From assembly GCA_946800325.1 (NCBI GenBank), contig OX326957.1, positions 19,565,591 through 19,629,590 on the forward strand: a DNA stretch of 64,000 nucleotides, given 5' to 3'. The position numbers and the translations under genes were made by a program. The notes beneath the pieces are model-generated. The model had not been told where the DNA came from, made no database searches, and was given only the letters and a program-made list of their open reading frames with translations. Of the stretch, positions 58,700 to 64,000 are shown in pieces (the first letter of the stretch is position 1; the number at the start of each line of letters is the position of its first letter). This stretch comes from Luzula sylvatica (taxonomy: Eukaryota; Streptophyta; Magnoliopsida; Poales; Juncaceae).

Positions 58700-59480
58700 G
58701 GTCGTTAATCTCGCGAGAGGACCACCAAAACTCGATTTTTTCCAGATCCATCCCTACAGCTTTCCAAATTTCAATTATGTACCTCCCAATTGTGCAGATT
58801 TTCTTAAGGTCCCCGCCCATTTTGTTGTTCATCGAGCACGAACCCGAATTAGAAAACGTGGCGAGCAAGCACTCTTCTTACTTTGTAAAAGACCTACGCG
58901 CACTTCTCTCACAATTTCGAATAGCGTACGGTTTTGACCCGAGAACGAACCAACACGCTTGGATGGGCAAAACGGATTCCTTCTCCACCGCCGTGACATA
59001 CAAGCTCCTAATAAATCCGGGAGTTAAGTGTGCATGGAACACCACCCTATGGAAAACAAAAGCCCCCGCGAAAACCAAAATGTTCGCATGGTTGGCACTC
59101 AACGAAAGGATCCTAACGGGAGATGTTTTGCGAAAATGGAATTGGCCGCACGAGACAACGTGTAAAAATTGCAACAACCACGTTGAAGAATCGGCGACAC
59201 ACTTGTTCATCAATTGCTCATATGCACAAAGAGTTTGGAGGGGTCTTCGACACATCATATGAATATCTTTCGACACCCGCGACACCTTGCCAAAGTTTTG
59301 ACTAGACAACCGACGAAAATGCACCAAGGAAAAAAAGGAGGAAATCGATACCTACTTCGTAGCCACACTTTGGACCATATGGAAAGAGCGAAACGAACGG
59401 ATTTTTAACCAAAAGAATTCTCCGGCATCCTCCACGATAACGAAGATCCACTACGAGGCAAAAGCATGGAAACTCCATAG
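58700..59480 (+). pseudogene. LINE-C, C-terminal zinc-binding region
   Basis: Plus-strand L1 3' end. It reads WMGKTDSFSTAVTYKLL, LWKTKAPAKTKMFAWLALN, then the zf-RVT signature CKNCNNHVEESATHLFINC (C-x2-C-x7-H-x4-C shape) and, after a frameshift, TLWTIWKERNERIF. The 5' portion is missing. Confidence 0.9.
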
Positions 59481-59762
59481 CTAAGCGGGATCCAAACTTC
59501 GCTCGTCATTTCAAGCTTCTCTTCTCTCCTTTTTCTTCTCCGTTAAATCTCCTTACTCGTAGATTCTGTCATTCATGGGGTAGATTTCTTTACTAAAAAA
59601 ATTCGCATAGACCTCTTATGTTTATGTTTATTTTTACTTTTTTTTTTACTTTTTTTACTTTTTTTTTTTACATTACCGTGTAAAATCCAAACGTTGTATT
59701 AAACTTGCTTTAATATATCGAAAAAGAAACTTGGCTTCTTAATTTTTCAAAAAAAAAAAAAA
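59481..59762 (+). other. LINE-C 3' UTR and poly(A) tail
   Basis: Ends in a run of A (59,749-59,763) as expected for a LINE 3' end. Confidence 0.7.
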
Positions 59763-60075
59763 ATAGTTTGGGGTGCAGTGCTTTCAGCCCGCCTCAATTA
59801 ATCAAAACAAAATCAAGTCGAGTACTTATCAGTGATAGTGATTATTTCTGATTTTTACAATTGTATCTATCACATTCTAATAACTTTAATATAATGGTTT
59901 TGAAAGTGAATTTCACTTCTTTCTTTTTGGAAGATAATCATGGAAAGGTATAATTGAGTTGAAATAATTGAAACTCATAAGTTCAATTGAAATTTCTAAA
60001 ATGACAAATACTTGAAGATAAAGGAAAGAGTATGTGTGTGTGTGTGTGTGTATTTGCGCGCGCGTGCGTGCGTGC

Positions 60076-60118
<43 letters not shown>

Positions 60119-60409
60119 AGGAAAAATGAAAGGCTGTGCTAGAGAACAAAACAAGAAGTAAGGAGTATTTTGGTAAATTATATTTATATTCATTATTTTA
60201 ACTAGAATTTACAAGATTAAAGTATGGTTAACTTGTGAAATTTAATGGAAAGTTAACAGTTTGTGCAATTTTGATATTTTATAAGTTTTAAATGGATAAT
60301 TTTGATATGAATTGAATTTTGAGAGGTTAAATTCCTAAATTTGTATTTTTCTAAGGAACATATTTGATATTTTGGATCTTTGGAAGGACATGCCTGAAAT
60401 TGCCGTTTC
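59763..60409. other. AT-rich spacer with (TG)n and (GA)n
   Basis: Contains a decayed GCCCGCCTCAATTAATCAA motif (about 59,788), (TG)n near 60,031-60,051, GCGCGCGTGCGTGCG and (GA)n near 60,078-60,114. No gene. Confidence 0.75.
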
Positions 60410-60760
60410 TGAAAAATGTCAAAATTGAGGTGTAATACGAAAAAAATAATTAATTTTCATGTTGTTCTCAAAATACTTCGAAATAGAATACAAATATATA
60501 CAAATTCAATTTTTCAATAAATTCTTCCAAATTCAAAATGTGAAGTCTAACAACTTAGAAGCCACTCAAATTCTTTCATATTCAACAAAAAAAAATGTCC
60601 AAATTTAAGTATAATATGGTCAAAATAATAAATTTTCAAGTTGTTTAAAAAATAATCTTAAATTGAAGACTGACAAACACAAATTTATATATTTTTTTAA
60701 TTTTTTAAAAATGAAAAAAATGAAGTCTAACACCTTGAAAACAAATAAATTATCCTAATT
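60410..60760. repeat. ~174 bp satellite remnant
   Basis: About two diverged units joined directly to the upstream region of peptide gene 3. Confidence 0.75.
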
Positions 60761-60994
60761 AATTAAATCATTTCTAATGTTCTAAATGAAATCAATTTCC
60801 TATTCAAATATAAAACAAATTGAAAATTAAGACTGATGATTAACAGTCTTTTGAATTTGCATATAAATTAAAAGAAACTACGAGAGAATATCCCCATATT
60901 CAAAGCATTTAATAATTGATTTTCCTATTAAATGACAAATATAATATATATATCAGCATTTAATAATTGATTTTTGTATTAAATGTCAAATCTA

Positions 60995-61047
<53 letters not shown>

Positions 61048-61103
61048 CAACACTTTATTGTATTACATATCGAAATAAATAAAAAAGACTGTTCAAGAAA
61101 AAA
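60761..61103 (+). promoter_or_regulatory. Upstream region of peptide gene 3
   Basis: Matches copy 1 (17,700-18,036) and both halves of copy 2 without the large insertion. Includes the duplicated CATTTAATAATTGAT block and (TA)n at about 60,996-61,044. Confidence 0.65.
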
Positions 61104-61325
61104 ATGCAGGCAATGGAAAATAAATTAATTATCGTTGGACTATTGTTGGTTCTTATTTTCGCAGTTGTAATTCCACAAGTTTCATCTTTCAAGGAGACGT
61201 ATGTGGTTGACAACGATTGCTTTTCGAGTTGCATGCGCTATTGTGGATCTTGGGTTGCTGATTGTGAGTCGTTTTGCCGTAGGTATTGCGGCTTGAAAGA
61301 CACGACACCTTCTAATATGAAATAA
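61104..61325 (+). CDS. Secreted six-cysteine peptide, copy 3
   Basis: 73 residues with the same signal peptide pattern (IIVGLLLVLIFAVV) and cysteines at 39, 43, 47, 54, 58 and 62. The mature part is roughly neutral. Aromatic changes mark it (MRYC, SFCRRYC). The C-terminal SNMK is kept in all three copies. The start is the first ATG after the TA tract and aligns with the paralogues. Its upstream region has no transposon, so it is the best reference for the ancestral promoter. Confidence 0.82.
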   Translation: MQAMENKLIIVGLLLVLIFAVVIPQVSSFKETYVVDNDCFSSCMRYCGSWVADCESFCRRYCGLKDTTPSNMK

Positions 61326-61541
61326 ATAATTCAATTTGAGCAAGAATTTAAAACAAAATTTAGAAAATTAATAGAGGCTTAATTTCTCGTATATCTTTCT
61401 AAGAGACCAAAATATGAATTTTTTACTTTCAAAATTATAAATATCGAATTCATCCCTCCAAATTTAATTTACATGTCAAATTTATTCCAAGTAAACTTTT
61501 TCATCTTCCTCTTACTCCATCAATTCTACTTTACTAGGAGG

Positions 61542-61601
<60 letters not shown>

Positions 61602-61789
61602 TGATTGCTCGCGGTATCCCCCCGCCCTCCACTTATCATCCTCGCCTGAGAACTCTCTCATCTCACTCGCATGGGGTTTCTCTCAGTATCGAAGGAGACA
61701 GGGTACTCTACCAACAATAATCACTCGCATGGGGTTTCTCTTGAATGATAAATTAGTATTTAGTTATTCACTTCAAACTAATAGCAGAT
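61326..61789 (+). other. Downstream flank of peptide gene 3
   Basis: Shared with copies 1 and 2 but shorter: (CT)n at 61,552-61,597, ATG at 61,671 (MGFLSVSKETGYS), then an internal repeat of CACTCGCATGGGGTTTCTC at about 61,724. Confidence 0.6.
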
Positions 61790-62129
61790 ATATTCTAAGT
61801 TTGACACGTCATTTTTTTCCTTGGGTGTCATTTCCCCTTAACAAGTTGCCCGTCAGCACCAAGCCAGTAATTCTTTATATTCAATAGCAAATCTATTTTC
61901 AGCGTATATAAAATTTATTTTAAAAGGAATTTCATGATAGTTTTATTTTAAATTATTTTTGGGTATTGATTAATTAATCAAATCATTTCTTATTTTGTAG
62001 ATGAAAACAATTTCCTATTCAAACATAAAATTAATTATTAATTAAGACTGATGATAAATATTCTTTTCAATTTTAATATAAATTAAATGAAAACTACCAG
62101 AAAATCTCCCTATATTCAAAAGCATTTAA
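61790..62129 (+). pseudogene. Orphan upstream region of a fourth peptide-gene copy
   Basis: Matches 17,360-17,850 (TTGCCCGTCAGCACCAAG, AATCATTTCTTATTTTGTAG, AAGACTGATGATAAATATTC), without the MITE. It ends at AAAAGCATTTAA where other sequence begins; no peptide-coding frame follows. Confidence 0.75.
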
Positions 62130-62686
62130 GGTCTGTTTGGAGTATGGAATTTTGAGTGGGAATTTGATTTTATAGTGGAGCAAACCCAAATTTCGTGTTT
62201 GGTAGGTGTTCAAACACTGGAATTTATTTTACCGAACATTTTTCTTACCAGCAGATGCGGCAAATTTTGGCTCCAAAAAAACCCAGAGCGCCAAAACGCT
62301 GGAAAAGTTTAGGCGCTAAATCTCTCTTCTCTCTCTTGATAATCCTTCGTCTACCACGTTTATTCACACTCCATCCCCTCTCGCTCTATTGATATCGATT
62401 CAACCAAGGTTTAGTATCTCTTCTCTTTCCTTCGGTAGGCTCAATAAAATGAAAAATCAGGTTGTGACTCTTCTCTGATTTGCTTACGAAGGTAGGTATT
62501 ATCATTTTTGGTTTTTGGATGGTTAACAATTGATGCTCCTCTTTGTCATATCTGGTGAGTTCTCTTTTGTATTACTTAGGTAAATAATTTTGGTTAGCAC
62601 CCAATTGATGCACCCAATTGATCCTCCTCTTTGCGTCCATTATCTCTACCACTCGAAATTTCTCTGTTTCTCACTGGAGATAGAGA
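62130..62686. mobile_element. Insertion starting GGTCTGTTTGG (unclassified)
   Basis: GGTCTGTTTGG immediately follows TTAA at the break of the orphan promoter, a terminus seen in plant hAT and PIF/Harbinger-type MITEs. The right end was not found. It includes gene-5'-UTR-like pyrimidine-rich sequence (62,320-62,460). Confidence 0.35.
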
Positions 62687-63503
62687 CAATGTTGTAAAAT
62701 ACAAAAAACGGTACCGAACGGTTGGGCATCGTTTTACGAGAATACCGTAAAACGGTAAAAAACGGAGAAAAAGTGGTCACATAAATCGATAATAACTTAA
62801 TTAAAATTTATAGATAAAACAAAAAATATATAATAATTTAATTTTTTAATAATAAAAAAATAACATAAACAATGTCCAGCATAAACGTAACATCAAAAGG
62901 AATGTCTAACATAAATGTAACATCAAAATTTAAATTTAAATAAAAAAAACTAAAGCTTAAAATCGTTAATATTATTCGGGACCAAATCCGTTGGAGTTGA
63001 TCCCGCGTTAATGACGAATTTCACATTCTCCTCATCCGTTGTCATATCAAATTAGTATAAATTAAATCAACTTAGCATTCGCAATGACAATTCGTGCAGA
63101 AAAGATTAGCCTTTGTTGTGAAGAAGAAGAGAGCAGCAATTGTCGTAAATTAAACCGAGTCGATGGCATCCTTTAGTCAATCGTGAAGAACTGAAGAATG
63201 GAGCATCCCAACCAATGTCGTGAAGTTGAAGAAGAACTCAAACAGAGATCCCTTGAAAAAGAAATCATGTGTCGAGAAAAATAACTCCCCAAAAAGTTTA
63301 AAAAAATCGGGCCCAAAATAATTAGAAAAAAAAATCGGTATGTAAAACGGGTTAAAAACATTTTTCGGTCCAAAAAACGTCAAATACGGTTAAAAAACGT
63401 TTGACCATTTTTTGAAACGTGACGGCAAAAAACGGAACGGTCTTCCACGATAACATCGTTTTTCGACCGTTTTTGGTGTTTTTTGGTATTTTTTACAACA
63501 TTG
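62687..63503. mobile_element. Non-autonomous TIR element E1
   Basis: 817 bp with perfect inverted ends CAATGTTGTAAAA and TTTTACAACATTG. Subterminal AACGGTxAAAAACGG motifs cluster at both ends. No coding region. Confidence 0.8.
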
Positions 63504-63506
63504 GAT

Positions 63507-64000
63507 CAATGTTGTAAAATACGGAAAACAGTACAGAACGGTCGGGAACCGTTTTACGGAAATACCGTAAAACGGTCGTAAAACGGTAAAAAAATAGATG
63601 AAAAAAGGTCACCGAAATCGATAATAATTTAATTAAAATTTATGGATAAAACAAAAAAATATATAATAATTTAATTTAAAAATAACATAAACAATATCCA
63701 ACATAAACGTAACATCAAAACGAATGTCCAACACAAATGTTACATCAAAATATAAATTTAAATAAAAAAAAACTAAAGAGTAAAATCATTAACATCATTT
63801 GAGACCAAATCCGTCGGAGTTGATCCTTCGTTAATGACGAATTTCACTTTCTCCTCATCCGTTGCGGTATCAAATTAGCACAAATTAAATCAACTTAGCA
63901 CTCGCAATCACAATTCGTGCAGAAGAGATTAGCCTTTGTTGTGAAGAAGAAGAGAGGAGCCATTGTCGTATATTAAACCGAGTCGACGGCATCCTTCAGT
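63507..64000. mobile_element. TIR element E2, cut by the window end
   Basis: Starts CAATGTTGTAAAATACGG three bases after E1 and follows E1 collinearly in the same orientation, with many substitutions. Confidence 0.8.

Overview
This window looks like gene-poor heterochromatin from a flowering plant, most likely a eudicot. It is AT-rich and contains plant LINE, Copia, Helitron and Mutator-like elements, an intact plant-mobile-domain (PMD) gene with introns, plant satellite arrays and many microsatellites. Nothing suggests a prokaryote or organelle. All calls come from reading the sequence; no database search was run.

Layout. At 1-350 is the first coding exon of a small membrane-protein gene on the minus strand, continuing outside the window. 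At 1.26-14.64 kb a minus-strand LINE (LINE-A) is split by a four-level nest: a solo LTR (TSD GAAAT) sits in the LINE, a 9.3 kb full-length but non-coding LTR element (LARD-1) sits in the solo LTR, and a second solo LTR (TSD AAGTC) sits in LARD-1. Removing the insertions restores the LINE endonuclease reading frame. At 14.7-15.8 kb is a Copia deletion derivative. At 16.2-17.1 kb is a TIR element.

Three paralogous genes for 73-residue secreted six-cysteine peptides lie at 18.0, 39.4 and 61.1 kb on the plus strand. Their promoters and downstream flanks are co-duplicated, and a fourth promoter without a gene lies at 61.8-62.1 kb. The blocks between them hold transposons and satellites: a ~130 bp tandem repeat (19.3-21.2 kb), an LTR remnant, a Helitron carrying RPA-like exons (to 24,097), and a ~15 kb inverted-repeat-bounded insertion (24.2-39.1 kb). 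That insertion contains a 3.65 kb Mutator-like element with near-identical 220 bp TIRs, a perfect 9 bp TSD and an apparently intact five-exon PMD gene, plus a second LINE (LINE-B) broken by two Helitrons, one carrying captured exons.

From 40.5 to 53.3 kb runs a ~174 bp satellite interrupted by LARD-2, whose left flank and LTR are repeated as a 1,718 bp block (41,354-43,071 and 48,982-50,699). After this come a truncated Mutator-like terminus, a truncated LTR, low-complexity DNA, minus-strand gene fragments, a LINE 3' end (58.7-59.8 kb), the third peptide gene, and two tandem TIR elements running to the window edge.

The most unusual theme is that several unrelated mobile elements here carry clusters of short near-palindromes of similar layout but different core, mostly upstream of LTR TATA boxes, in the LARD leader or in Mutator-like termini. 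The most gene-like novelty is the peptide cluster: signal peptide and cysteines are conserved while net mature charge runs from about -4 through 0 to +4.
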